A DNA stretch of 64,000 nucleotides from Ruminococcus albus AD2013 (GCF_000526775.1 NZ_JAGS01000001.1:2294001-2358000); one strand, 5' to 3'; counted from the first letter of the stretch, positions 16,200-25,617 are shown. Made by a program: numbers and translations. Notes: generated by a model from the letters alone, not told the origin.

Positions 16200-16934
16200 A
16201 TGGAGAAAGTAAGAATACAGAAAATAATCGCAGAAAGCGGGTTCTGTTCCCGCAGAAAAGCAGAAGAATATATTGCCGCAGGCAAGGTAACTGTCAACGG
16301 CAGACCATGTGCGCTGGGTGACAAGGCACTCCCGGGCAAAGATCTGATAGCTGTGGACGGCATCAAGATAGATCAGCCCAGAAAGCGCACTTTATACTAC
16401 ATAATGCTTCACAAGCCCCGCGGCTACGTTACAACAATGAATGACGAACTTGACAGAAAGTGCGTTACCGACCTTCTGCAAGGTCTGCCAGAGAGAGTTT
16501 ACCCCGTGGGCAGACTTGATAAGAATTCCGAAGGTCTCCTGCTGCTGACAAATGACGGCGCTTTTGCAAACGATATCATGCACCCCTCAAAGCACGTAAA
16601 CAAGACCTACCGTGTAACCGTGCGCCCCGATATCAATGATGAACAGCTGGTAAAGCTTGCTTCGGGCGTTGAGATAGACGGCAGAATGACATCGGAATGT
16701 TCCGTTGTAGTTCTTGATAAACAGCCCGGCAGAGTCGTTCTGCAAATGACTATCCACGAGGGAAGGAACAGACAGATAAGAAAAATGTGCGAAGCAGTGG
16801 GACTAGAAGTCGCAAGACTGAAACGTACCGCTATCGGCCCGATAAAGCTGGGTATGCTGAAACCCGGTGAGTACCGTGAGCTGAAGCCCGATGAACTTCG
16901 TGCAATAAGAACGGCGATAACCAAAGGTAAATAA
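16200..16934 (+). CDS. rluB: 23S rRNA pseudouridine synthase, RluB type
   Basis: Converts a uridine in 23S rRNA (family target U2605) to pseudouridine. The 244 residues begin with an S4 RNA-binding domain (about 3-60; RIQKIIAESGFCSRRKAEE). The catalytic domain follows, with YPVGRLDKNSEGLLLLTNDG (part; catalytic Asp in GRLD), KTYRVTV and the family signature HEGRNRQIRKMCEAVG. Length is normal. RluB next to scpB is a common Firmicute arrangement; here several genes separate them. The ribosome site is modest (AAAGGCAGGG). Confidence 0.92.
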   Translation: MEKVRIQKIIAESGFCSRRKAEEYIAAGKVTVNGRPCALGDKALPGKDLIAVDGIKIDQPRKRTLYYIMLHKPRGYVTTMNDELDRKCVTDLLQGLPERVYPVGRLDKNSEGLLLLTNDGAFANDIMHPSKHVNKTYRVTVRPDINDEQLVKLASGVEIDGRMTSECSVVVLDKQPGRVVLQMTIHEGRNRQIRKMCEAVGLEVARLKRTAIGPIKLGMLKPGEYRELKPDELRAIRTAITKGK

Positions 16935-16949
16935 CGGAGGTGCTGTCCT

Positions 16950-17951
16950 ATGAAGAAACGTATCACAGCTTTTGTAACAGCTTGCACTGCGGTGTTCGGT
17001 CTGTGTTCATGCAGTATGAAGACCCATGAAATGGTCGAACAGGAGAAAAATATCCCAGTACCGCCAAAGCTGGTATTTCTCGGAGATTCCATAGCCGCAG
17101 GATACGGTCTGGAGGGCTATGATAAGTCAGACCTCTATCACTGTGATTCATATGCAAATATCATCAGCAATGATTATTCGGCTTTACTTGCAGAAGAAGG
17201 CTGCGATTTCGTAATGAAAAACGATGCGGTATCAGGCGATACCTCTCAGGATCTTATCGACCTGCTGGACAGCGGCGATATTGATGCTGACCTGAAAGAC
17301 AGCGATGCGGTAGTAGTATCCATCGGCGGAAACGACATACTGCATATTATTTTCTCCGCCGCCGAAGACCTTGGCTGGGACAAATCCGCAGGCGATTTTG
17401 ACTTCGACAGGATTAATTTCAAGGACGCTTTGGCAAGTCTGACTTCCATGAGTGACGAGATAGATAAAGCCCTTAAAGGCTATGAAACTAATCTCGTTCT
17501 GATAGAGGAGAAACTCCGCGAACGCACTGACGGCGAGATCTACATACAGACCCTCTACAATCCCGTGGAGTACTTCTCTGACTGGAAAATGCTGGTGGAT
17601 TATGCCGACGGCAAGATAGATACTTTCAACACGATAGTCAAGGACGGCGCTGAAAAGGACGGCAAGCACCACTACACCGTTATAGATGTGGGCAGCCGTT
17701 TTGAGGGTCAGAATGGTGATCTGACCAACATGGCGGATTATGATATACACCCCAATGCAGAGGGACACAAAGTCATCGCCGAAATGGTAGATGCCGAACT
17801 TCGCAAGGGTAATTACAGCTATACCGTAACAGTTCCCGGTGAAGAACACTGGACTTCTGCGGCAAAGGCTTTGTTCATCGTGATAACCGTTGTTGCTGTA
17901 CTTGCTGTGGCAGGTATCGTGATAGTTATTCTGAAGAAAAAGAAACAGTAA
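16950..17951 (+). CDS. SGNH/GDSL hydrolase, lipoprotein with C-terminal membrane helix
   Basis: An extracytoplasmic ester hydrolase of the SGNH fold. The 333 residues start with a lipoprotein signal (lipobox FGLCSCS, Cys near 19-21), then block I FLGDSIAAGYG (nucleophile Ser), block III SIGGNDIL and block V DIHPNAEGH with catalytic Asp and His. A second membrane helix near 300-327 is followed by KKKKQ, so the domain would be tethered at both ends, which is unusual. GGAGG precedes the ATG, 15 bases after rluB. Last gene of the long operon. The substrate could be an acylated sugar or a lipid; it cannot be told from sequence. Confidence 0.87.
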   Translation: MKKRITAFVTACTAVFGLCSCSMKTHEMVEQEKNIPVPPKLVFLGDSIAAGYGLEGYDKSDLYHCDSYANIISNDYSALLAEEGCDFVMKNDAVSGDTSQDLIDLLDSGDIDADLKDSDAVVVSIGGNDILHIIFSAAEDLGWDKSAGDFDFDRINFKDALASLTSMSDEIDKALKGYETNLVLIEEKLRERTDGEIYIQTLYNPVEYFSDWKMLVDYADGKIDTFNTIVKDGAEKDGKHHYTVIDVGSRFEGQNGDLTNMADYDIHPNAEGHKVIAEMVDAELRKGNYSYTVTVPGEEHWTSAAKALFIVITVVAVLAVAGIVIVILKKKKQ

Positions 17952-17958
17952 TACTTGA

Positions 17959-17987
17959 AGCGGAGGGTTCAAACTCTCCGCTTTTTT
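17959..17987 (+). terminator. Terminator of the site-2 protease / scpAB / rluB operon
   Basis: AGCGGAG (17959-17965) pairs with CTCCGCT (17976-17982) and is followed by a run of T, 8 bases after the SGNH gene stop. Confidence 0.85.
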
Positions 17988-17994
17988 CTGCCAA

Positions 17995-18023
17995 TTGACA
18001 ACCACATACAAAAATGATATAAT
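17995..18023 (+). promoter_or_regulatory. Promoter of the AlaX gene
   Basis: Perfect -35 TTGACA (17995-18000), 17-base spacer and -10 TATAAT (18018-18023), with a TGA extended -10, right after the upstream terminator. Confidence 0.85.
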
Positions 18024-18072
18024 TTTAAGGTCGATCGACTGATAATCTTAATAGATATAGCGAGGCACTTAT

Positions 18073-19227
18073 ATGACAAAAAAACTTTTCGATGACGGAA
18101 TGCTGTTCAGTTTCAGCGCTGTTGTAACTGATTGTAAAGAAACAAAAAACGGATTTGAAGTAACTCTTGACCGCTCTGCATTTTTCCCCGAGGGTGGCGG
18201 ACAGGCGGGCGATGTGGGCACTCTCGGTGGTGTAAAGGTGATAGACACTTACGAAAAAAACGGCGAGGTCATACATCTTTGCAAGTCTGCGCTGGAGGTC
18301 GGTACTGAAGTGCGGGGCGAGATCAACGAAAATATCCGCATAAGGCGTATGCAGAACCATTCGGGGGAACATCTGCTGATGGGATTTATCCACCAGAAGC
18401 TGGGTTACGAGAATGTGGGATTCCACATGGGTTCGGACGAAGTTCTGCTTGACCTGAACGGTGTGATCTCCCCCGAGTATATCTGCGAATGCGAACAGAA
18501 AGCCAATGAAGCGATCGCACAAAATGTTCCCATAAATATAAGCTATCCCAACAGCGAGGAACTTGCCTCCCTAAGTTACCGAAGCAAGCTTGAAATGACC
18601 GAGAATGTCAGGATAGTCACGATAGAGGGCATTGACAACTGTGCCTGCTGTGCGCCCCATATGCCGTCTACAGGCGGTATAGGCATCGTAAAGGTGATAT
18701 CTTCTGAAAGCAATCGCGGCGGCACAAGGCTGCATATTCTCTGCGGTCTTGATGCACTTGACCTTATCAGACAGAGAATGGAAAGCAATGCAGCGATATC
18801 TCATCTGCTTTCGGCAAAGCCCGAAAAGACCGCGGACGCGGTTGAAAAACTGCTGAATGAGAATATATCACTTAAAAGACAGATAACCGAAAACGAAAGG
18901 CGTGCTGCCGAAGAAATAATCAGCGAACTAAAAAACGACAGCAGAAAAAGCTTCTGCATTTTTACAAAGGGTCTCGGCAGAAACACCATGCGCGAGATAG
19001 CCAACAGGGCTGTAAAGCTGACGGACGGCGCGGCGGCTGTTTTTTCTGAGGAACAGGACGGTTTTGGATATATCATAGCTTCTGAAAAACTGCCTCTTCG
19101 TACCATAGCTAAGGATATAAATTCGGTACTTCACGGAAAAGGCGGGGGTTCCGACCTGATGATACAGGGTTCTTTGAATGCGGAACGCGGTGCGATAGAA
19201 AAATATTTTTCAGAGCTTGATTTATAA
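18073..19227 (+). CDS. Alanyl-tRNA editing protein, AlaX family (long form)
   Basis: Free-standing editing domain that removes wrongly attached serine or glycine from tRNA-Ala. The 384 residues show an N-terminal AlaRS-like beta-barrel with FFPEGGGQAGDVG (part of the glycine-rich motif), the zinc site HSGEHLLMG (HxxxH) and CACCAPHMPSTGGIG (Cys/His). A coiled coil near 255-295 and a DHHA1-like C-terminal domain with the LHGKGGGSDLMIQG segment follow. This is the long AlaX form with DHHA1. It is a single-gene unit with its own promoter and terminator. Confidence 0.92.
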   Translation: MTKKLFDDGMLFSFSAVVTDCKETKNGFEVTLDRSAFFPEGGGQAGDVGTLGGVKVIDTYEKNGEVIHLCKSALEVGTEVRGEINENIRIRRMQNHSGEHLLMGFIHQKLGYENVGFHMGSDEVLLDLNGVISPEYICECEQKANEAIAQNVPINISYPNSEELASLSYRSKLEMTENVRIVTIEGIDNCACCAPHMPSTGGIGIVKVISSESNRGGTRLHILCGLDALDLIRQRMESNAAISHLLSAKPEKTADAVEKLLNENISLKRQITENERRAAEEIISELKNDSRKSFCIFTKGLGRNTMREIANRAVKLTDGAAAVFSEEQDGFGYIIASEKLPLRTIAKDINSVLHGKGGGSDLMIQGSLNAERGAIEKYFSELDL

Positions 19228-19319
19228 TGTTGAGGTAGCCTAATATTAGATATCGTCTTTGGTATCCCGACTTTCACCCATCGACCACGGACTCGGAAAT
19301 AATTTTATAGAAACAGAAA

Positions 19320-19356
19320 GAGCGTATGCATACGATTGCATACGCTCAATTTTTTG
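19320..19356 (+). terminator. Terminator of the AlaX gene (perhaps bidirectional)
   Basis: A perfect 11-bp stem GAGCGTATGCA (19320-19330) / TGCATACGCTC (19337-19347) is followed by AATTTTTTG on +. On the - strand the stem is followed only by TTTC, so any effect on the dynamin operon would be weaker. A second hairpin, CAGGCTT/AAGCCTG at 19394-19415, lies nearer that operon's end. Confidence 0.8.
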
Positions 19357-19440
19357 TCAGTGGATAGTTTGCTCCTTGATATTTGCGGATTCCCAGGCTT
19401 ATCAGGAAAAGCCTGACTAAAGACATTCTTCCTTGGCAGT

Positions 19441-21213
19441 TTATGCCGGCAGATTTGCATCAAGTATCTGCTTGGGTGCTTCCAGTCGCTTCAATGCGTC
19501 TGCGAGAGTTTCAAGCAGTTCGCTCTTATCCTCGTTATCCATCATTTCCTTAGCCTGATCGATAGCATTCCTGCTTAGCTCCACCTGATACTGGTAAAGG
19601 CTTTCCAGTCTGGATATCGCCTTGACTTCAAGATCCTGATAAACAGTCTTGATATCCTTGACGATGTTTATTCTTATCTCGTCGTAGTTTTCCAGTGCGA
19701 TATCGATGATATCGGTCTGCTTTTTCTTTTTCATTATCAGCGAGAAAGTACTCATGGCGGCAGGCGAGAAATTCTCGCTTGTACCGAAGAGCTTCACGCC
19801 CATAACGCTTCTGGTAACGTTCTTGTTGGCGGACTTCATCAGCCTGTCAACAGAGGGTGCTTTGCTGACCTCTGCCACATTGGCGATGCCCAGCGCCTGA
19901 GCAAGCTCGCGGCTCATCTTGTCGGTAAGCTCGGTTATAGCGTCCCTGTGACATTCAATACAGGTACGGTAAGCCTCGCTGACCTTCTCCATCAAAAACG
20001 AATAGAAGTACTTCTCTATATCCTCGGGGGAATAGATATCCTCGCCCATCTCGTCCTTAGCCCTGCATTCCAGTATACTTGTTCTCAGCTTTGCAAAAAA
20101 CTCGTACATCCATGTTTCGGCTTCCTGCTGCATTTCAAGTATTGAAAGGTGCAGTTCGGGCTTTCTTTTTTCAAGCTCGGCTGCCAGCTGGTCGCACTTC
20201 TCCTCGAACTCCCTTGCCTTGTCTTCAAGAAGCTGCTTATCCATATCAGCCATATCGCTTATCATGCGAAGACGAGAACTTATCTCGGCGTGCATACGGT
20301 CAAGCATAGTCAGCACGCGCTTTGAACGTATAACGTCCTTCTGCATGATGATATCTCTTTTCAGCGAAAGCTCAAACTGGAAGAACTGGGTCTCATAGAA
20401 CTCTCTCGTGCCCTTGTCGGCAGGTCTTTCCTCCCCAAGCTTACGTTTCAGCTCATCACCGCCGCTTATGCCATACACAAACGCATTAGGCACTATCCTC
20501 TCGGATATTCCCCTGAATCTGCGCATTATCTTCTTGACATCTGCCATGGTGTTCAGCGCGTCTATCATATTCACCAGCACATACAGCATACCGAATCTCT
20601 GTGGTGATACGTGTGTTGCCAGAAACAGCTGCTCTGACTCTGAAAAGGGCAACAGACAGCTTGCCGCGTACATAATAGCATCAGCATTGACGATATAGTC
20701 CTGCACCTGCTTGTCAAGGCTCTCCAGGTCGGAAAGACCGGGAGTATCAACTATCCTCATGCTTTTCAGTATCGGTGCATTGTCCTTTATCTGTACACAG
20801 CTTATCTTTGCGGGGAAGAGCTTCATTCTCTTCTCCAGATTTTCTCTGGTGATATCTTCAAGTACCAGCGGCACTCTCTGACCGTTCTCAAGTATAGCTT
20901 CAACGGTCTGGGTATGCCCGAAAGATATCTCATTAATTGTATAGGTCTCGGGAGTAACATTTATCGGTGCCAGTTTCTTGCCCAGCAGCGCATTGATTAT
21001 CGTGCTTTTGCCGCGCTTGAAATCACCAAGTATCACCAATGTGAAAGGTTCTTCGCACCTTTTATCTACCAGAGCCCTGAACTCTTTCAGGTGCTCCACA
21101 CATTCCCTGCCTAATATCTCAGCTATCTTATCGTCTTCGATTATCTCGCTGAGCTGTTCTCTTACGGCGACTATATTCTCGTCGGAAGCCATAAGATTCT
21201 CATTCTCTCTCAT
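19441..21213 (-). CDS. Dynamin-like GTPase (soluble partner)
   Basis: A large GTPase of the bacterial dynamin family, which bind and remodel membranes. In 590 residues the G motifs are clear: G1 LGDFKRGKSTIINALLG (about 62-78), G2 Thr in INVTPETYT, G3 IVDTPGLSDL and G4 NMID. The rest is long helical stalk with coiled coil (about 300-590) and no obvious membrane hairpin, unlike its partner at 22233-24371. The ATG overlaps the stop of the upstream pseudo-peptidase gene (ATGA), and its GGAGGT ribosome site lies inside that gene, implying coupled translation. It is last in a three-gene operon. Bacterial dynamins are often encoded in pairs that form mixed complexes, which this fits. Confidence 0.88.
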   Translation of the reverse strand: MRENENLMASDENIVAVREQLSEIIEDDKIAEILGRECVEHLKEFRALVDKRCEEPFTLVILGDFKRGKSTIINALLGKKLAPINVTPETYTINEISFGHTQTVEAILENGQRVPLVLEDITRENLEKRMKLFPAKISCVQIKDNAPILKSMRIVDTPGLSDLESLDKQVQDYIVNADAIMYAASCLLPFSESEQLFLATHVSPQRFGMLYVLVNMIDALNTMADVKKIMRRFRGISERIVPNAFVYGISGGDELKRKLGEERPADKGTREFYETQFFQFELSLKRDIIMQKDVIRSKRVLTMLDRMHAEISSRLRMISDMADMDKQLLEDKAREFEEKCDQLAAELEKRKPELHLSILEMQQEAETWMYEFFAKLRTSILECRAKDEMGEDIYSPEDIEKYFYSFLMEKVSEAYRTCIECHRDAITELTDKMSRELAQALGIANVAEVSKAPSVDRLMKSANKNVTRSVMGVKLFGTSENFSPAAMSTFSLIMKKKKQTDIIDIALENYDEIRINIVKDIKTVYQDLEVKAISRLESLYQYQVELSRNAIDQAKEMMDNEDKSELLETLADALKRLEAPKQILDANLPA

Positions 21214-22190
21214 AGCTGACCTCCGTTCCCGACGATGACGCTAGTGCGCACATCACAGATCTGCCCGCTCTCAGCATGACCCTCTATATCCACAACGTCC
21301 TCGCGCCATGAATAGAGCGTCTTGCAGTACAAGAACTCGTTGCTCGCCAGCAGGCATCTTTCCACATCAGAAAGGTTCTTGCCTATGCTGAGATTTCTTG
21401 AAGCGCTGCCGTGTATCTGCTCGCTCAGCTTATTCATCTCGTCAAAATTTATACCGGGCTCTGAACGTCCGTAGAAATCCACATAGCCCTTACGGTACAG
21501 TCCGCACATGATATTCAGGTACTGACCCGGCTTATCAAGGCATATTATGCCTGCGCGGTTGGCTGTAACGTCTGCATACTTTACCCACTGCACCAGTGCC
21601 GAATAAAGCTGGCTGCCAATGGTCTGTGTATAAAACTGCTCTATAGGTCTGTACACTTCATTGTTCGTTTTAAGATAAGTGTATGCCATATTATAGGTAC
21701 AGTGATTGTTCTGCACCCTGCCGCACTCGCTTCCCATCAGCAGCATGAGTTCGTCATCGCTGCAGAACTCCACCAGCTGCTTTGTAAGCACTATGCACGG
21801 CTCTATCAGGTCGCTGGCTATGGAATACGCCAGCGGTCTGTCCATGTCCTCACGGACGAATACTATCGGTACGATAAGCTCAAGACGCTCCGCACACTTT
21901 CTAACTTTATCATATATCTCGGGATATTTCAGCGGACCCACCTGATCGCACTTTACGAACAGATGCTTCGCTTCCGCCGCGATATCCTGTGTATTTACCG
22001 CCTTGAACAGCTTTGCGCTGCCCCCCAGACTCATTATCTTCTGCCTGACTGCAAAGTCGGACTCAAAGGCATAATCAAGACTGCCGTCCACCATATGACT
22101 TTGGTACGACCGCGTATAAGCTTTCAGGTAAGAACGAAAACCTGTATCGATCTGAAGAAGCGGATTCCCTTTCGCATTTATATCACTCAT
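21210..22190 (-). CDS. M48-peptidase-like protein lacking zinc ligands
   Basis: The 326 residues follow the plan of short M48 metallopeptidases, with a segment LMLLMGSECGRVQNNH at about 148-163 where active enzymes read xGHExGHxxxxH, and KYADVTANRAG at 204-214 where they read the E..ADR.G motif. Both HExxH histidines are replaced (Ser, Arg), the Glu ligand position reads Asp and the conserved Asp reads Asn, so zinc-dependent proteolysis looks lost. No membrane helix or signal peptide is seen. It sits between two dynamin-like GTPases (43 bases after one, 4-base overlap with the other), so it is probably a partner or scaffold for them. The family assignment is mine from pattern alone. Confidence 0.65.
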   Translation of the reverse strand: MSDINAKGNPLLQIDTGFRSYLKAYTRSYQSHMVDGSLDYAFESDFAVRQKIMSLGGSAKLFKAVNTQDIAAEAKHLFVKCDQVGPLKYPEIYDKVRKCAERLELIVPIVFVREDMDRPLAYSIASDLIEPCIVLTKQLVEFCSDDELMLLMGSECGRVQNNHCTYNMAYTYLKTNNEVYRPIEQFYTQTIGSQLYSALVQWVKYADVTANRAGIICLDKPGQYLNIMCGLYRKGYVDFYGRSEPGINFDEMNKLSEQIHGSASRNLSIGKNLSDVERCLLASNEFLYCKTLYSWREDVVDIEGHAESGQICDVRTSVIVGNGGQL

Positions 22191-22232
22191 CGAGTGTCCT
22201 CCCTTATTGGAATGTTCTGCGCATCCTCATCT

Positions 22233-24371
22233 TCACTTTTTTTCGGTATTTTCGCTCTCCTCGGGCTTTTCAGGCTTTTCGGTCTGCTGGGTCTTCTCGG
22301 ACTTTTCAGACTGGGGATTGTTTATGCTTATCTCATCATTGAGAACCTTTCTTACAGCATAAGCGTCCTGAACCAGCTCGCTGGCTGTCTCGGCGATAAC
22401 GTGAAGTCTTTCCATCTCCTTCTGTGATACCTCGGACTTCTCTGCCTTGAGATCGTTGAGGTTATCCAGTGTTTCCTGAGTATCTCTCAGTATGATCTCG
22501 GTCTCTTCCTCGATCTTGCTCTTGATGCTGTCGAATGAGGAGAATACCTGACGTCTTACTGTCTCGGTGAAGTCGTTATTGAGCATCATCTCGTGGAACT
22601 GCTTCTTGACATTAGCCTTGAAGTTGGTCTTGTACTTGTCTATCCTCTCCTGGACCAGTATCTTATCAACTGCGAAGTTAGATGTAAAAGTACCTGCGAT
22701 ACCTGCGAATGCCATCATCACCAGAGTGATTGGCAGACCGCCTGTCAGTCCGAAGAATCCTGCAAAGAACATAGCTGCATAGTATGTAGCATAGAATCCT
22801 GCCAGACCTGTAGCACCGCCCAGCAGTGCACCCTTTACGCCTGATTCTCTGAATCCCAGATATATGCCGCCCACGCCGTAAGCACCTGTAGCCGCACCTA
22901 TCACCTTATCCAGCGTACCGCCGTTGGATGATACTCTGTCGGATACAGCAAACATTCTCTGGATAGCTGCAACGCTCTCAAAGAACTCGTCTTCGAATTC
23001 CTGCAGTCTCTCAGTCTCACCGCTGACAGCCTGATTGATGCTGTTCTGTATCTGCTCGCAGATTATCTGTGCTCTTGCTTCCATGCTCTCCTTGATCTTC
23101 TCGGTGAGCTTGGAGCTTACAAGCTTGAGCCTGTCCTTTTTGAAATCGTCAGAAGACATCTGGAAGTTGTCGATAACCTCCATAGCTGCTTCCTCGATAT
23201 TGCTCCAGTAATTATCCAGCACAGGACGCAGATCCTCGAACACCTTATTAGCAGCGTCGTTGATCTTTACGAACTCCGAACGCTTCAAATTTCTTATCTC
23301 ATCGATTTCCTTGATGGCAGCATCGTACTTCTCCATAAATTCGTCGTTAGCCATCATCAGGGCATTCTCCTGCATTACTATCGAACGCAGTATCTCGGTA
23401 CCCGAATTGGTGATCTTGTTTGCAAGTATCTGGAGAGTGATAACGCCGCGCTCCTGTGTCAGCAGAGTTTCCAGAGCCTTTTCAAACTCGGGGAAATTAG
23501 ACTGCTCCAGCAGTTCCTTATCGCCGTTGGTCTTTGCGGTAAGGGCACGCTTCGCATACACACCGATAACTCTCGGTGTGCCTATCTTTCTCTTATATAC
23601 GGCGAACTCACGGCTGTCCTCGCCCATGACTTTCTTCGCCTTTTCCATAACGTACTTGCCTATACGTGTACGTACTGTTTCAACTATCTTGTTCTCATCG
23701 TCCTGAGTGAATGTACCGAAGCAGTTGACAACGAATATGATACGTCCCACATCGGAGGTCAGCATCTTCTTCTCAAGGAACTCCTTTTCAAACTGTGAGA
23801 AGGGAGAATTCGCGCTTATAACAAATACAGCCGCATCTATCTTGGGTATGATGGACATGGTAACATTTGTCATCTGGTCATCATCGTTAAGACCGGGAGT
23901 GTCGATTATATCCACGTTATTGCGGCAGAATTCTGTATCGTAGTATACAGTGGCTTCCTTGACTGTTTCCGCCTTGCGCTCGGATTCGCTGGTAAGCTTG
24001 GTAACATACTCCTCCAGCCTGTCTATCTCAACGCGCTCGGAATCGCCGTTCTTGTATTCGACCTGAACATAGGGCTCGGTGCTGTAAGTAACTCGGTTAA
24101 GGGTAGCAGTCGCAGGCAGAACATCGGCAGGCAGTACTTCCTGACCGAGAAGTGCGTTTATCAGCGTACTTTTACCTCTCTTGAACTCACCGACGATAGC
24201 GACCTCGAAATGCTCGTCCTTAGCCTTTTCGAGTGTTTCCTTGATGGATTCGGCGGTATTGACCAGCGCTATCTCCTCGCTGAGCTTCAGAAGCTCCTGC
24301 AGATCGGCAGTAAGGTTCCCGACGGTTTCCTTATAGCCCGCATAGCTTCCGTAATTGATCTGCTTTTCCAT
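22233..24371 (-). CDS. Dynamin-like GTPase with membrane hairpin
   Basis: Bacterial dynamin-like protein of 712 residues. G1 is VGEFKRGKSTLINALLG (about 60-76), G2 the Thr-rich LPATATLNRV, G3 DIIDTPGLNDD and G4 VVNCFG. Helical stalk segments (about 300-510 and 580-690) flank a glycine- and alanine-rich hydrophobic hairpin near 510-580 (AMFFAGFFGLTGGLPITLVM), the likely membrane paddle. The C-terminus is a low-complexity tail of Glu/Lys/Pro. GGAGG precedes the ATG. It is first of the operon and is paired with the soluble GTPase at 19441-21213, as in two-component dynamins such as LeoA-type or DynA-like systems. Confidence 0.9.
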   Translation of the reverse strand: MEKQINYGSYAGYKETVGNLTADLQELLKLSEEIALVNTAESIKETLEKAKDEHFEVAIVGEFKRGKSTLINALLGQEVLPADVLPATATLNRVTYSTEPYVQVEYKNGDSERVEIDRLEEYVTKLTSESERKAETVKEATVYYDTEFCRNNVDIIDTPGLNDDDQMTNVTMSIIPKIDAAVFVISANSPFSQFEKEFLEKKMLTSDVGRIIFVVNCFGTFTQDDENKIVETVRTRIGKYVMEKAKKVMGEDSREFAVYKRKIGTPRVIGVYAKRALTAKTNGDKELLEQSNFPEFEKALETLLTQERGVITLQILANKITNSGTEILRSIVMQENALMMANDEFMEKYDAAIKEIDEIRNLKRSEFVKINDAANKVFEDLRPVLDNYWSNIEEAAMEVIDNFQMSSDDFKKDRLKLVSSKLTEKIKESMEARAQIICEQIQNSINQAVSGETERLQEFEDEFFESVAAIQRMFAVSDRVSSNGGTLDKVIGAATGAYGVGGIYLGFRESGVKGALLGGATGLAGFYATYYAAMFFAGFFGLTGGLPITLVMMAFAGIAGTFTSNFAVDKILVQERIDKYKTNFKANVKKQFHEMMLNNDFTETVRRQVFSSFDSIKSKIEEETEIILRDTQETLDNLNDLKAEKSEVSQKEMERLHVIAETASELVQDAYAVRKVLNDEISINNPQSEKSEKTQQTEKPEKPEESENTEKK

Positions 24372-24473
24372 GGATAGACCTCCGTTTTAAAAATGATTTA
24401 AATGATTTGGATATTCTAAACTACCTTGACCGTCCCGACCAGCGGCGCGGCAAACAATTATACATCACTATAA

Positions 24474-24503
24474 ATTATATCACAACCGAGCTTATCAAGT
24501 CAA
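24474..24503 (-). promoter_or_regulatory. Promoter of the dynamin operon
   Basis: On the - strand: -35 TTGACT (24498-24503), 18-base spacer, -10 TATAAT (24474-24479) with a TGA extended -10. It lies about 100 bases before the first GTPase gene; the remaining 319-base spacer is AT-rich without a gene. Confidence 0.7.
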
Positions 24504-24658
24504 TATTTTATCAAAATGTGTACGAATAATTACACATTTGCACAAATCCTCGCCCCTCTTTTACAGCATATTGACTAACCCTTTTCTTTGAAATTCGGCA
24601 CATTTAGCATTTTATGTCATCTGCCAGACCCAACAGGTAGTATATCACGCAAAAAAAT

Positions 24659-24680
24659 CGCCGCAGAGTGTTCTGCGGCG
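24659..24680 (-). terminator. Terminator of the lipoprotein gene at 24691
   Basis: A perfect 9-bp stem CGCCGCAGA (24659-24667) / TCTGCGGCG (24672-24680) with a 4-base loop. On the - strand it is followed by ATTTTTTT, 10 bases past the stop codon. Confidence 0.9.
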
Positions 24681-24690
24681 AAAAATGTCA

Positions 24691-25617
24691 TTAATGATAT
24701 TTGCGGTATGAACGATTCAGTTCCGTCATAATATAATCCATATCATCTTCGGATGCATATTTCTTCGGAATATTTTCACGAAATTCACCTTCCCTCTTAC
24801 GGCGGAAATGATATATCAGCAGAAGCAGCCAATCCGCTATCCATAGGGAGTTCAGGCACAGAACCGTACATATTTTCCATTTACCGAATGGTTCGTCATA
24901 AATATTAAGATAGGGTACCAGAGATTCTGCAAGATAAAGCACAATTACAGGCACGTTGAACAAACTCATCAGCCCGAACCACAATCCCACAGTGACCTGA
25001 CTTACGGGACGTTTTTTAAAGATAAACACCAGCATCACAAAGAAAAGCACAGCATTCGTTGTCCATTCCCAAAATATCAACACAATATACAACGATCTGC
25101 TGCTCAAGCCTCGGTAGCTCCTACGAATAAGCTCTGTTCTTTCAAAACTTCCCGTCTTAGCATTGTATTTACCTTCAACGACTACGGCGTGCTTGTCCGA
25201 ACAGACAAGTTCGATATCATCGCTGATATTTTTTATCTTCCAGTTTTCATCGCACACCGCCAGACGCATCACTTTATGGTTTTCGCAGAAATCCATCCTT
25301 GAGTCCGTAGTCCTGAAAACCAAGGAGCATTTGATCGGATGAGCATTGTTGCTGAAGTTTACCGAAAAAGGTTCACTCGTCTGTTCCGCCAGCACAAAGC
25401 CGTCCTTATCGGCGGTATATATCTCCGAACCTGTAAGATCAGCATCTTCGGGTACTTTCAATTCTTCATCATCGGTTGGTCTTGTCAGCACGAACACGCT
25501 TTCGCCCTCTTCGAGCCCATCACATTCAATATCAATAGATACGTCGGGAGCACACCCGCAAAGCATACACACCGTCCCCAGTATCAAAGCCACTATCAAT
25601 AATTTGTATTTCCGCAT
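24691..25617 (-). CDS. Unknown lipoprotein with C-terminal membrane helices
   Basis: I recognise no family. A lipoprotein signal (lipobox CMLCGC, Cys near 22) is followed by an extracellular domain of about 150 residues with mostly beta character. About three membrane helices come next (near 176-198, 208-230, 245-270), then a basic, acidic-ended cytoplasmic tail. A lipid-anchored N-terminus plus several later helices is an uncommon plan. GGAGGAG precedes the ATG. The gene stands alone with its own terminator. It could be a sensor or a membrane-stress protein, but nothing in the sequence shows this. Confidence 0.72.
   Translation of the reverse strand: MRKYKLLIVALILGTVCMLCGCAPDVSIDIECDGLEEGESVFVLTRPTDDEELKVPEDADLTGSEIYTADKDGFVLAEQTSEPFSVNFSNNAHPIKCSLVFRTTDSRMDFCENHKVMRLAVCDENWKIKNISDDIELVCSDKHAVVVEGKYNAKTGSFERTELIRRSYRGLSSRSLYIVLIFWEWTTNAVLFFVMLVFIFKKRPVSQVTVGLWFGLMSLFNVPVIVLYLAESLVPYLNIYDEPFGKWKICTVLCLNSLWIADWLLLLIYHFRRKREGEFRENIPKKYASEDDMDYIMTELNRSYRKYH

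Noticed and set aside
21702..22427. A 241-codon + strand open frame with a hydrophobic Leu/Phe-rich end
   Set aside because: The end is the reverse of the Glu/Lys/Pro-rich tail of the dynamin gene; no ribosome site.
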